Shown: positions 27,343-39,010, numbered from the stretch's first letter. The stretch: 64,000 nt of DNA from Thamnaconus septentrionalis (GCA_009823395.1 CM020501.1:18273361-18337360); one strand, 5' to 3'. Notes: a model not told the origin generated them from the sequence alone. Translations and numbers: made by a program.

Positions 27343-29893
27343 ATGGCGCTGATTCATGCTAGGCTTTCGCTGCTGCTGCTTTGGTTTGTTAAGGGTCATT
27401 CTGCTAGTGACAATGGTTTGTCAGAATTAAATGCTGCAGAAGAATGGGCACAACTGAGCATGAGTATGCATGAGAACAGCAATAGCCAACGTGGTGTATT
27501 TTATGGTAGGAGTAGCCATAAAATGCCTTCCTATGGGCCTCCTGCCTTCATAGCTGTCTCGCAGAGTGAAGTTCAAAAAGAGCTCTTCAAGCCAGAAAGG
27601 TTAACCAGGCTGCTGCCTCCCTACGTCAAGGAAAAGTTACTGAAGGCTACAGCTCCTCCCCCGACCGCAGCACCAGCCAGAAAATTCTATGATGTCCTGT
27701 GTTATATTGACAGAATTCTTATTAGAGTCAGGAAGGATGCTTTCAGGCAGAATGTCATCAACGATCTGAAATTTGGGAAATGTAATGTGACCGAGGAAAA
27801 CTCCGAATACTACTACATCCGCCATTCCATGGCTGCGGACTGTGGATTTCAGAAAGAGGTTGGCACAGCCTTGTCTTTTCAGTACCTGGATTGACCTGAA
27901 ATCTGACCAATGCTTTTCTTCTCTCCCCCCAACCCCATTCCAGTATAACATAGATAACTTTGTCTATAGCAACCATCTGACCTACAGGCCTACGGCTCTA
28001 ATAATCAGGAACATGCCTTTTGATGAGGAAATTCGGTGTTTATTTCACAGGTAAGGTTATTTTCTTGTTTTTTTTTGGGGGGGGAAGGGGAGGGTTTGGG
28101 ATATTTTTTCCCCCCCAACTATGGTTAAAACTTCTGAAAGTCTTACTGATGCATGAATGTCTGTGACTACTTGTTGTAGTGCTTACTAGCTTTTTGACTC
28201 TCTTGCAGGTTTTTCCACTCCTACAAACTTGGATTTCATCCCATGTTACGAGGGACGAACATATTACAAGGCGCTGCAAACCAATTCAATTTATACACTC
28301 ACTCCTCAAGATGGTATGTTCTCCACTGCCAATCTATGAACTCTGCAAAATTGAGAAAAGCTAATCCTTTGCTGCTTTTACCTGCTTAACTTAAAGTGTG
28401 CACAGTTGTAGAAATCTGTGTGATGTCACAAAAGGCACTACTGTCCTCTCAGGCTAGTGGCCACAGCCAGATGTTTAGTCCTATGGTAAAGACAATCTTG
28501 TCTTTGTCCACTTCCAAACTTGTGAAAAGCAGTGTGACTGCTGAAAGAATTCAAGAAAATGACTGTTCACTTTAGAGCAAAACTTTTATTCTATTCAATT
28601 TTTTTTTTATTCACCATTTTCATTCTGCATATTTGTCCAGCTTTATCCAGTGCACGATCAGTTCAAAGCTGACAAGTGTCTGTTGTTGCACAGTCATTGT
28701 CAGAGTTGAGGCATTGTGGGCATTTTGTTCCATCCTAGACATTTGGAGATTTCAAATGGGAAAACGAAGCAGCGCCTTTTGATCTGAAACCATTCTCGTT
28801 TCTCATTCAGAGTTGGGAAATGAAATGACATCCTACACTTTGGGCCAGCCGATGCAGTTTGAGGCTACAAGTGCCATGATCCCAGGGCCTGGAAATCAGA
28901 GGATCTACATTGACCAATGCTTCATGACCGCCACTTTGGACCCCAACGCCACGCCTAAACACACAATCATTGACAACCACGGGTGAGGTGACACTGCAGA
29001 CCAAGGTTTTTGGAGGTTTGAGGCTAAACGTGTCGTCTTTCTCCAGTTGCTTGATCGACAGCATGGTGTCCAATTCCACGTTCGTCGTCGGCGACTCACC
29101 GACAAGCCAGAAGTTTAAAATGTTTGCTTTTCTTTTCAACAATGGCCCTGCCGCCTTAACTTCACAGGTACACCCAGAGCAAGTGCAAATGCATCAAAAT
29201 TCCCTGGCAAATGGGGTTTCTTTGTTTTTGTTAATTGGGGGTGGAAAATGTCTTTCAGCAACTCTACATCCACTGTCTGATATCCCATGGGAGTTCTACT
29301 CCAAGCCAGGCTGCCAAGGCTTGCACGTATGATTCCCACTCCAGGGAGTAAGTTGGTTGTTTCAGAACTTGTAAAAGTGGAAGGCTGTAAGATAAAACTG
29401 AAGTAGGATTACCCAACATTGTTTTTTTTTTTTTTGTTTTTTCAAAGGTGGAGAGAGCTGCATGGTGACGACTCCGTGTGTGCTTGCTGTGGGACTATCT
29501 GCCCTGAGCAGTCAAACGGTAAGTTTGACTCATTTGAAGATGTAACCCTCACAGTTTTTGCTTAAAATAAATGCCACACTTCAAGAAGCCCAATTTGCTA
29601 CTCGTATTTGGAACATGCGTAGGAAATTTGGTGGTGAGCAGCCAAAAATAAGCTGAAGCTGTACAACGTGCACACTGGTTTGTGTATAGCTATAATTTGG
29701 GGAAATCCCTTATTTGACTTTTGGATTCAGAATACAAAAATGACTAAACTCTTTAAAAATTGTGTCTTTGCAGATAACAGTCAACCTGTCTCAAGCACTT
29801 TCTGGACAGTCAACATGAATGAGCATCCAACAAAAATGCACTGAAGTAAAGCACAGTTTGGAGGACTTCATTGTACAGGAGACTCATGATTGA
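27343..29893 (+). CDS. ZP3-like zona pellucida egg-coat protein, array copy C (frameshift in exon 3 as written)
   Basis: Exons: 27343-27858, 27944-28050, 28209-28313, 28811-28982, 29047-29167, 29259-29347, 29448-29518 and 29774-29893. Exon 1 is intact here (172 codons through CGFQKE) and encodes the signal peptide and ZP-N region. Exon 3 has one extra G in the run near 28252 relative to A and B, which breaks the frame. The last exon has AAAAA where copy A has AAAA, so the protein would end early (TKMH, stop at 29842-29844) instead of about 16 residues later. The nominal end given here is the copy A-equivalent stop. It is tail-to-tail with the complete itprip, whose stop is at 29938. Confidence 0.85.
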
Positions 29894-29937
29894 GATAAAA
29901 AATAAAAACTGAAATTCTTAAAAATCTGGTTGCATTG

Positions 29938-31845
29938 TCATTGACTTTGACTTGTAGGATAAATTGTCTGTGGGCTCAGGAGTGAAGTGCAGGCTCCATA
30001 TTGTGCCACGTAATCATTTATCAGCATGTTTGCATTCTTGAGGAGCTCCTGAAAATGCACGACGGCGCTCCTGTAGATGCAGTCGTGCACCACAAGGGGA
30101 TGGAAGAGATTCACGGCGCTGGCCTCAGCCAGTTCAGTGGGAAGTTGAAGGACCTTATGCGCAGCAGGGTTCGCGACAAGGGCGTGGGGCAGCCACTGCT
30201 TCTCCAGGCTCTTCTCCATGAAATCCAGCAGATCTCGGAGCCTCTGTGTCACTGAGTCCGGCCTCCACTCGGACGGAGATTTGGCGAGGAGCAGATGCAT
30301 TAAGGCGGTCTTGAAATGAGAATCCTTGAGGGCTCCGGCGCCTGAGAGCACGCACTGCTTTCTGTGGAGGAAAAGCCCTATTTGAAGGGTCTGAGTGTGG
30401 CAGGAATTTTCAGGCAAGCCTTTGGAGATCTCCTTCAGGAAGTGATCTTCATAGTTGGCCAGAGAAAGGGGCCAGAGTGTGTCCGGGTTGTTTGGAGCAA
30501 AGGGGCCAACAAAGAAATAAGAATCTGCATTGTATTTGACCACTGGGGTCAACGTGAAGCTGATCTTCTTTCCCGATCGGAAACGAACCACGTGGGCACC
30601 TGGAACGTCCAGGTAGCAGACGCTCAGCTCAAACTCGTATTTGTGCGAGATGCGCTCCCAGGCCTCTTTGACAGTGCTCTGAAACAGTCTTGTCACCTTG
30701 TGTTTGGACAGAAGATGTGAATTCTTCGCGCACAGGTCGCCCCAGGCGTCCACCTTGGGCTTCGGCTTTGCTGTCTCATAGTGCAACAGGCAGACAGTGT
30801 CGTCGGCATCAGAGGACTGACAGAGGCAGTCGCTCTGGACTTCTGGGGCCTCCACCACTTTGATCTGAGCGCAGATGTGCATGTCAGCCCGCTTGCCTGC
30901 CTGGCGGCTCTGGAGATCACATTGGAAGCTGTGGAAGTCGGACGGCCTGAACTGGACGATGATGTCGCAAGCGTTCGCCATCCGATAGCCCTCGATCACA
31001 GCGCTGCCACGTGCGTCACTTAACTCCCTCATGGCATCGACCAGGTCGTTGGCGAAGCCCTCCAGAAACGCCCCCTCCCAGATCTTCTTGTCAACCTGCG
31101 GCTGGATGCAGGTGCAGTGGAGGAGCCGCAGGGTGTTACTGTTGGGGAGCGGGGCCTCGGCGGCAGTGCAGGTCAGCAGGAAGGGCCTCCTCGGTGATTC
31201 CAGGTGAGACTGCGAGGTGACTCGTCCAAGATATTTCCGCAGCAGGCGGATAATGGAGATGATGGAGAAGGTGTTCCAGATGTACCAGGTGTAATCCCTC
31301 GGCCGGTCCTCCTGCTCCTTTCGTTCTGATGTCCTGGTATGAAGGTAGGAGCAAAGGGAGTCCAGTTTGCCCGAGCTGTCTGCTTCACTCTCCTCGGGGG
31401 GCCTCTGCCGTCCTTGATGTTGGTTCCAGCCCTCCAGGGTGACGTCACGTGGGAGGTCTGCTGCTGTTATCTCATCCTGAACGTCCTCCAGCCCAGTGTC
31501 AGAGCTCTGTGGCCCGCTTGGGTCCAAATTTGTTCCCACAGATTCCTCACGACCACTATCTTTGGCGTCCTCGTTAACATCCCGTATCTCGTCTCCTTTG
31601 GCAGCACTCGGCTCAAGCGAGGGATTTTGCTCCTGTGTATCTGCGCTTTTATCGCTCGGAGGCGATGTGACGTCAGGATGCGTCCTTTCACGGCCTGAGT
31701 TATCGACTTCTCCCAGCGGACTGCCCTCATGCCTCTGCTTGTCCGTGGCGGTGATATCATGGAGTTCCTCCAGTCCTGGGTTATCTCTTGGACACAAAAA
31801 GAGACTCATCGCCACGAGACACACTCCCAGTAGGTTTTCTTGCAT
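29938..31845 (-). CDS. itprip: ITPRIP, inositol 1,4,5-trisphosphate receptor-interacting protein (DANGER), Mab-21-like fold
   Basis: A single coding exon on the minus strand, about 635 residues (human about 547). An N-terminal hydrophobic segment (LLGVCLVAMSLFLC) is followed by a long acidic, disordered region that accounts for the extra length. A second hydrophobic stretch comes next (YIWNTFSIISIIRLL), then the Mab-21/nucleotidyltransferase-like domain. Family signatures include AFLEGFANDLVDAMR, WERISHKYEFELSVCYLD, RFRSGKKISFTLTPV and the C-terminal helical part (LLDFMEKSLEKQWLPH). In mammals the protein binds IP3 receptors and dampens calcium release. The ATG at 31845 follows a splice acceptor (CTCTGCAG) that suggests a 5' UTR intron. 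Nearby calhm1 and pdcd11 match human 10q24-q25, which favours itprip over the ITPRIPL paralogs. Its 3' part is the source of the two truncated array copies. Confidence 0.9.
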   Translation of the reverse strand: MQENLLGVCLVAMSLFLCPRDNPGLEELHDITATDKQRHEGSPLGEVDNSGRERTHPDVTSPPSDKSADTQEQNPSLEPSAAKGDEIRDVNEDAKDSGREESVGTNLDPSGPQSSDTGLEDVQDEITAADLPRDVTLEGWNQHQGRQRPPEESEADSSGKLDSLCSYLHTRTSERKEQEDRPRDYTWYIWNTFSIISIIRLLRKYLGRVTSQSHLESPRRPFLLTCTAAEAPLPNSNTLRLLHCTCIQPQVDKKIWEGAFLEGFANDLVDAMRELSDARGSAVIEGYRMANACDIIVQFRPSDFHSFQCDLQSRQAGKRADMHICAQIKVVEAPEVQSDCLCQSSDADDTVCLLHYETAKPKPKVDAWGDLCAKNSHLLSKHKVTRLFQSTVKEAWERISHKYEFELSVCYLDVPGAHVVRFRSGKKISFTLTPVVKYNADSYFFVGPFAPNNPDTLWPLSLANYEDHFLKEISKGLPENSCHTQTLQIGLFLHRKQCVLSGAGALKDSHFKTALMHLLLAKSPSEWRPDSVTQRLRDLLDFMEKSLEKQWLPHALVANPAAHKVLQLPTELAEASAVNLFHPLVVHDCIYRSAVVHFQELLKNANMLINDYVAQYGACTSLLSPQTIYPTSQSQ

Positions 31846-33746
31846 CCTCACAACTGGCTGCAGAGGAAGAAGAGCAAAAGATTTATTAATTGTAATTTAT
31901 TGCATATCATCCTTTAAAACACACCCAAGTAAATGATTGAATAATAATAGAACGTGCAGCTCCGTGTATAGACGTTTCCTTTTGTCTGCGAAGGAATTTC
32001 TCAATGACGACAAAGAACACAAAAAGAAGCGACTTCCTGGCATCGTTCTGAGCTGTCCTTTATTGTTGTTTTTTTAAACCACTGATTCCTCACAGACATT
32101 GGGCGGAGTCTATAAAAATGCACATTCTTAACTGAAAGGCTCAGCTAATACTCACCGAGAGAAGGCGACGCTTTTGCTACCTTGCAAGGCTGTGCGACTT
32201 TTTTGTGTGACGAAGTGCAAAGGAGGAAGCCGGCGACTAACCTTGCTGCTGCCTCTCTTATCTCTTCCTATTTTAGATGTAGCTGTGCAGTTGTCTGTGG
32301 TGACTTCCTGCACACGCTACCCACGTGCTCAGCTGCGAAACCTTCCTGTGAAACGTCCCGACAGTGCGCCCTTCCGGTGCGTTTCACAGCCCGTAAAACA
32401 ACCATTCAGGGGCCCTGCGGCGACAACAGCAGCGTTAGGCTGCAACTATGCGCGGAAGGTAATTGGTGACTGTGAACAGTCAATCCCCCCTCCTTTTCTT
32501 CTTGCAGGCCTCTAACTGGTTTGTCAAGCTCGGCCTCCCTAGAGAGGGTGCAGTTGGACATCAAAGCGCAGCAAGAGATAAAAGCAGAAGATTGAAAATA
32601 TAAAAAGAAAAAAACAGACCAAGAAAATCACGACAGGGATTAAACGATTATTCATTTTCAAGAAGTGAGATGCTGCTTCCTTTCCCCTCCATTTCAACAA
32701 GTGGAAAGAGAATCCATCCATCTCTGAGACAACAACCAAATTTCCTGACCACGGTCACCCACATTTGAATGGTTTCAGGGCATTTTTGCATGTCTGGATA
32801 GTTATGGCTGAAAGTGAGCAGCAGCCCTGCCAAGTGAAACGCACAACAACTAAAGTGACGCAGATTTTCACACTCGCACAATTCTTTAGGCGACTGTGAG
32901 AGGGATGAATCACGTCTTTTTTTTGTGATTTCTATAATGTGTTTGCTTTTCGACGGCGCGCAGACTGAATGAAAATCTTTTGTTACAACACACTGAAGAG
33001 TGCAGTGGGGAGGGGCTCGATGACAGACGATGTGGTCGGGTTTGGACATCAGCACGCAGCGTTCAAGGAAAAAGCTCTCAGTGAGTCGCAGCGACAATGT
33101 CTGATCAGCTCGAAAAGACGTACGAGTTGCTGACCATGCACAGCGGAGTTGTACATTTATTTTTTCTTTTGCCACGTGTGACTCTTAGGAAATAAGGTAA
33201 GTGTGTGAGTGAGTATAATGTTGACGACAAGGGGATGAAATGAAATGAAGGCCAGTTATTGGAAATAACATTCATGAAAACCAACATATTTTCAATCACC
33301 TGATGAATGTCTATTTCTAACCTTTGTTTTAGTCACTTATGAGAATGGGAATTTCTGATATTTAGATTATGAAGAATAAGAATATGTAAACCAGTTGTTC
33401 AAGTTGAAATTCTTCCCACAATGTTGATTTTTATATTTTCACTATAGAATATATACTAATATTATTTGGTATTTTTTATATTAATAATTTTACTTTTTTG
33501 ACTCATCTTAACCTTAGCTTTTGCCCTTAATGCCCTTTGATTTAGGGAAGGTTCACTATTCTCATGTAAAAACACGCTAAATCTAAAACTGACTTGAATA
33601 ACAAGCAGAAAAACCTTCCAGGGTTTCTCACCATGATTATGGCTGAGGAGTAAGTCCTCAGACAATTCTTCATCCAAAACACTCTCTGTTGCCTCCTCGC
33701 AGGCGACATCCCATCCTAAACACAGCGCCCCCTACAACCAGCCAAG
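31846..33746. other. Intergenic region between divergent itprip and calhm1
   Basis: Holds the upstream regions of both genes. A likely itprip 5' UTR acceptor lies just right of 31845, and a possible calhm1 5' UTR acceptor (CTCGCAG) lies near 33703. Otherwise it is AT-rich, with no coding exon recognised. Confidence 0.4.
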
Positions 33747-36269
33747 ATGGATAAGTTCCGTATGATGTTCCAGTTCCTGCAGTCCAACCAGGAGTCCTTC
33801 ATGAATGGCATCTGCGGGATCATGGCGCTGGCCAGCGCGCAGATGTATTCGGTCTTCGAGTTCAGCTGCCCCTGCATGCCTGAGTACAACTACAGCTACG
33901 GCATCGGCCTCCTCATCATCCCGCCCATATGGTTCTTCATGCTGGGCTTCGTGCTGAACAACAACGTGTCGGTGCTGGCCGAGGAGTGGAACAGACCCAC
34001 AGGGCAGCGGGGCAAGGATCCGTCCGTCCTGCGCTACATGTTCTGCTCCATCACCCAGCGCTCCCTCATCGCCCCGGCCGTCTGGGTCTCTGTCACCCTG
34101 ATGGACGGCAAGAGCTTCCTCTGCGCCTTCAGCGTCAACCTGGACATCGAGCGCTTCGGGAACTACAGCCTTTTGGCGGGGATGTCAGAGACGGAGAAGA
34201 TAGGCCTGCTGGCCAGGATTCCGTGCAAAGACCTGTTCGAGCATCAGGAGATCAGAGCGGCGGCGGTGCGGTACATCAAGTGCATATCGCAGGTATGGCC
34301 AAGTCACTGGGTTTATGATTAGAGGTCAGCGTGACCAAGTGACAACATAAGCATCGCGGCTCGAGTCAACGTGGATAATAAGACGAGGTAGTGGTTGGTG
34401 TCCCAAACGTTTGGAAATTTCCCCACAAACACACATGTTCATGTAAAAAATGGAGAGAAAAAAAAAAATGCTTTCAATGCATCATAATTTGATGCATTGA
34501 AAGCAATTTCAATGTTTTCCAATGTTTCTCGACAACATAATGTCTCTATCGTGCCGGTGAAATGATAAAAGTTCAGCCTCTTTTTTTTCATTGCTTGCTT
34601 TACCTTTCTAAAAGACACAGTTCTGGAAATCAGCCCTTTGTAAAGTCACAATAAGCACTTGATATGAAAGTAAGTGACAAGACTCCAAGCTGTAGGGCTC
34701 CTCCCTCTGTCACTGCCGTGGTCTCCTCCCTTCCAAGCAATTTGATGGTCTGGAGGAGGCAGTGAACACGGAGCTAAATATGCTTATTTTGTGTTTGTTT
34801 TTGGGTTTTTTTAGTTCGTCAAAGTTGCTCCACTGGACCTCAGGATAAAGTCTCAAAAATTACTGTTACATGGGTTTAAAAAAAAAATAAAAAATAAAAA
34901 ATAAGACCTTAGAAAAACCAGCAGTTCCTGCTGCCCAAATCTAAAAAATAGTCAAGAGGTGTCAAAAAAAATCTACAGAGTAAGAAACAGAGCCACCTAG
35001 TGGTTGGAATCAGAGGTCACTCCCCCCTCTTACATGCTGAACTACAGACTCAAGGTTGTGAAAACTTTCATTCAATCTTTCATTTTTCCACATGATGATA
35101 ATAAACATTTGGCAATTTAGCAATTCACCTAAACTCATTTAGCTGCCCTATCATCCTCGTTGACATGCTGTTGACATGCTCACAACAACTGCGTGGACAT
35201 TTGTTTTCACAATGGGGAACGGGGTTAGCTGAGGTGAACAGCAAGATTGGCAAAGAAGTTGGGACACTCTTGAAAAAATAAAACTTGCACCTCACTACTG
35301 GCAATTGATGACCAAGCACATTTCTCTTTCCTTACTTTTTATTCCTCCGTCGTTAACTTAAATCGCTCCGCCCGCCTCTCGCTTCGCACTTTGAGCTCAA
35401 TGAAGCTTTTCCGTCAGCTTATTAGAGAGATAGATAAGCTTCCAAATATATTATTCATGAAAGTGGGAACATTTTTTCAAGCCGTCCAAAAAAAAGCCCA
35501 AAAAAAAGACACCCACACTGTTATTTGGCCCTTTGATCAGCTGAAGGGCAATTAAACAGACTTAAAAGTAGGTCCTCCAGAAGCGTGTACACTTCATGGT
35601 AATGAGCTGTGAAACCACCAGGAAGATCTTTATTGTATGTGTGTGTTTGTTTGTATGTGTTTTCCCAGTCACGTCTCAGACTATTTGAATCCATCTCACT
35701 GTCGTGTTTTTTTTTCTTTCTTTTTGTTTGTTTTTTTTGTTTTCCGTTCACAGGCCTGCGGATGGGTGTTTTTGCTGATGATGACCTTCACCGCCTTCCT
35801 GATCCGGGCAGTCCGGCCATGCTTCACCCAGGCCGCCTTCCTCAAGACCAAGTACTGGTCCCACTACATTGACATCGAGCGCAAGATGTTCGACGAGACG
35901 TGCAAGGAGCATGCCAAGAGCTTCGCCAAGGTCTGCATCCACCAGTACTTCCAGGGCGTCAGCGGCGAGATCCGCAGCTTCCACCGCCGCCGCCGGGGCC
36001 AGGACGATAGCGACGACGACGACGAGGCCGAGGACAAGAAGAGCGACGAGGAGAAGCTACTGGGCATCAGGGCCCAGGACGACATGAACAAGGTCCTGTG
36101 GAACTGGCACACCTGCAAGCCGGCGCTGGCCCTGAGGAAGGACGAGGTGGACGGCGAGAAGAACGGCGGGCTGAACGCAGAGGCCAACGGCGTGGCCAAC
36201 GGATTTGCCCATGGCCACGCCCACGGTGTGGAGAAAAAGGAGTGGGCGGTGTATTACAGTAAGGTGTGA
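33747..36269 (+). CDS. calhm1: CALHM1, calcium homeostasis modulator 1 (voltage-gated large-pore channel)
   Basis: Two exons, 33747-34292 and 35754-36269, join after CISQ to give 353 residues (human 346). The first 30 residues ([20 protein letters not shown]...) are almost the same as mammalian CALHM1. Four membrane segments are visible. Extracellular CPC, the pore-region Asp in [12 protein letters not shown], an N-glycosylation site (GNYS) and the [20 protein letters not shown] segment are all present. CALHM1 forms plasma-membrane channels gated by voltage and low external calcium and releases ATP in taste cells. The C-terminal cytoplasmic tail differs from mammals: it has a run of acidic residues ([17 protein letters not shown]) and a small [14 protein letters not shown] repeat before the conserved ending YYSKV. 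The exon 2 region is GC-rich. The single intron (34293-35753) is AT-rich and empty. Confidence 0.95.
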
Positions 36270-36986
36270 AGGCCTGGCGAGGACACACGAAAGCCTGCTG
36301 TTGATGTTCAGGCGACCACATTCACTCAGTTTTTCAGGGATTGTTGTTTTTCTACACACAGAGAAACTTTAGTTTTTTGTTCTTTTTTTGTTTTTATCTA
36401 TAGGTCATGCAAAATATTGTGCATTTGACGAGTTTTTTGTAAGAGTGATTTGTTTGTGTCATTCAGTGAGCGGCCCCAGAAATCAGAAAAGTCTGTGCTC
36501 TCTTTTCCAAAAGTGTGATGTCACACAAACGGGCACTGACGCCTCCGACTACCGTCTGGTGCTGCTGGCGCCGCCCTCTGAGACTGTCTTGCCCCTCCCA
36601 GACAGAGTATCAGCTTTAGTAGCAAACCAGAACCAGAACTGTTGCTCGGGCTTGATGAGTTTGAAACCACGAGAAACCTGATCAGGCTTTCTATTTCCAG
36701 CGATTGTGCGGCCGCCATAAAAAAATCAAATGAAAAAATTCCAAGGGCAGGACGCACAAAGAGAAAGTGTCATCTGAGCAAAAAAAAACATCCATGTCTC
36801 TATCTATGATTTTCCATTGTCGCCATAATAGAGAGAAGGCCATATTTCCCAACACAGACGGCAGCGCAAATGAAATGTTGGCCGCAATTCAAGACTCTCG
36901 CTTGTGTCAAGTTTCGCTGATTCAGCCTGACTTGGTCGTGTTTAACCAGCAGCCCATTGTTCCCGATTGACTGCTGTTTAGTTTGC

Positions 36987-37049
<63 letters not shown>

Positions 37050-38040
37050 TAAAGTCTGTTTTGCCATATTTTGGACTTAAACAACCATTTCTGAAAATGT
37101 TTCTCGTGCCTGATTGTCACGAGTTGCATAAAAGTCCCTTTATATTCATATTCTTTTTTTTCATTAGTTGATCCTGATTTTTGACACCGGAAATGTCATC
37201 AAGTCCTCTGAGAATCGTGCAAAGATTGTTTGGAAAAAAATAATTCAATGATATAAATGAATTTTCTTTGTTAAATAAACAAGCTTTAATGTATTCAGCT
37301 GTTAAAACACACTCTGGTCTGTGTATTCCCGATGAGGTAACCCTATGATTTATGCAAATACAAAAGGTTGTGACAGCCGAAAGCATTTGCATGTCCCTCA
37401 GAAAAACGAGGTCATCATTTGCATTTCTCTCGCTCCCTTATTTGTCTCGTCCGCTTCCTGGCCTACGCTGTCCGTCTCAGGTAAAACTCTTGATGGTCTC
37501 AGTTGCACCAGTACGCCCCTGTGAACGTTACACACTGGGAAATTAATAATGTTAATGTTCTCGCGCTGTTACAAATTGCAGCACCATCGACAAGGTCTAA
37601 TAAAGCATTAAACATCAGAGGAGTGTACAAATATTTTCCTGGCCAACTGACACCGAAAAAGTAACGTGACTCTTTGCTCCTTACAAAACGTTCATATTGG
37701 CAGATATGACGACGGTCATGGGGCCAAAGGCAAATATCACAAAGCAAACACGTGGGAACAGGTTTGTTGAGAAGGTTGCTCTGCTTTCAACCAGAATCCA
37801 GCTCTCAAGAGCCAACACACAAGGATGACATTTCCAGAGATAGTTCACCGGAGTGTTTGTTCACCCAAATACTGCTCGGCAGTGTGTCGTTGGAGGCCAA
37901 GGAGACGTTTTCAGATGCGCATTTAGCGTTTCAGGGGTTTTTAAATTTAATTTATAAATTATAACATTTTGAGTGATAGCAAAACCTACCCCCTGCAGCC
38001 CCCAGAGTGGGACAAAGCAGGTATTGAAAATAGATGAAAA
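36270..38040 (+). other. Downstream region of calhm1, no gene seen
   Basis: AT-rich DNA, probably with the calhm1 3' UTR at its left. It contains a dispersed palindrome copy at about 36511-36540 and a (TA)n tract at about 36993-37047. No splice-bounded ORF with recognisable content was found. Confidence 0.4.
36993..37047. repeat. (TA)n microsatellite
   Basis: About 55 bp of alternating TA. Confidence 0.95.
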
Positions 38041-38042
38041 GA

Positions 38043-38405
38043 ATGAGGGCGACACGGTGGCGCAGTGGTTAGCGCTGCCGCCTCACAGCAAGAAGGTCGT
38101 GGGTTCAATTCCGGGCCTTTCTGTGTGGAGTTTGCATGTTCTCCCCGTGTCTGCGTGGGTTCTCTCCGGGTTCTCCGGCTTCCTCCCACACTCCAAAAAC
38201 ATGCATGTGAGGTCAACTGAACACTCTAAATTGTCCGTAGGTGTGCATGTGAGTGTCAATGGTTGTTTGTCTCTATGTGGCCCTGCGATGAACTGGCGAC
38301 TTGTCCAGGGTGTCACCCTGCCTTCACCCTATGACAGCTGGGAGAGGCTCCAGCAGACCCCCGTGACCCTGAGCTCGGGAAGAAGCGGGTATGGAAAATG
38401 AACGT
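38043..38405 (+). mobile_element. tRNA-derived SINE-like element, near full length
   Basis: The 5' part resembles a polymerase III promoter: an A-box-like TGGCGCAGTGGTTAGCGC at about 38060-38077 and a B-box-like GGGTTCAATTCC at about 38101-38112. A unique body follows (GGAGTTTGCATGTTCTCCCC), then a 3' tail shared with truncated copies at 7806-7936 and about 42467-42560. The whole pattern is abundant in teleost genomes. I cannot name the exact family. Confidence 0.8.
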
Positions 38406-39005
38406 GCGCGAGAAACACATCTTGCCGTTTGGTCGATTCTTCCCAAAGGTGTGCATGAGATGCGTTCTGCTGTTTTGGTACGTTATCTTATTTTTAATGC
38501 TACGAGTTTGTCTGTTGCACTGGCTGCGAGGTGACGTTCACTCCCTCTGTGAAACCCCACGATGGTTCTGTGCTTGTGTCAGCAGCACCAGAGGTGAGTA
38601 GAACTTCAACTTCGTTCTTTCCACCTCTAAGCCGCTGCTGCTGCCCTCACGCACCATTACCCCCACCACCACCACCACCGGGAGAGCGCGCTGCGTGGAG
38701 GGCATTAAGGGGCCGCCGTGCACGTCCGCGGCCGATGTGTCCGTGCCGTCGCTCCAGCTGTTCTTCAGCGGAGTGGTGACATCACAGGACAGCAGGACAG
38801 AGAGGGAGGGGGGAGCACGACTCCCATTGAAGCTTCTCACTTCCCCCCTCCCTCCCTCCCTCCCTCACTCCCTCCTTTTGGGGAGAGGCAGCACACAAAC
38901 ACGCGCGCGCGCACACACACACACACATACACAGCCTTGACCATCTCATATCTCAGCCAGTAGCCGTGGCAGCAGCTGCCTCCCTCAACGAATTGGCACC
39001 CAAGC

Positions 39006-39010
<5 letters not shown>

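Noticed and set aside
38043..38120. Possible tRNA gene
   Set aside because: A-box and B-box words are present, but no cloverleaf or anticodon arm could be drawn. The sequence continues into a SINE body and tail found elsewhere in the window.
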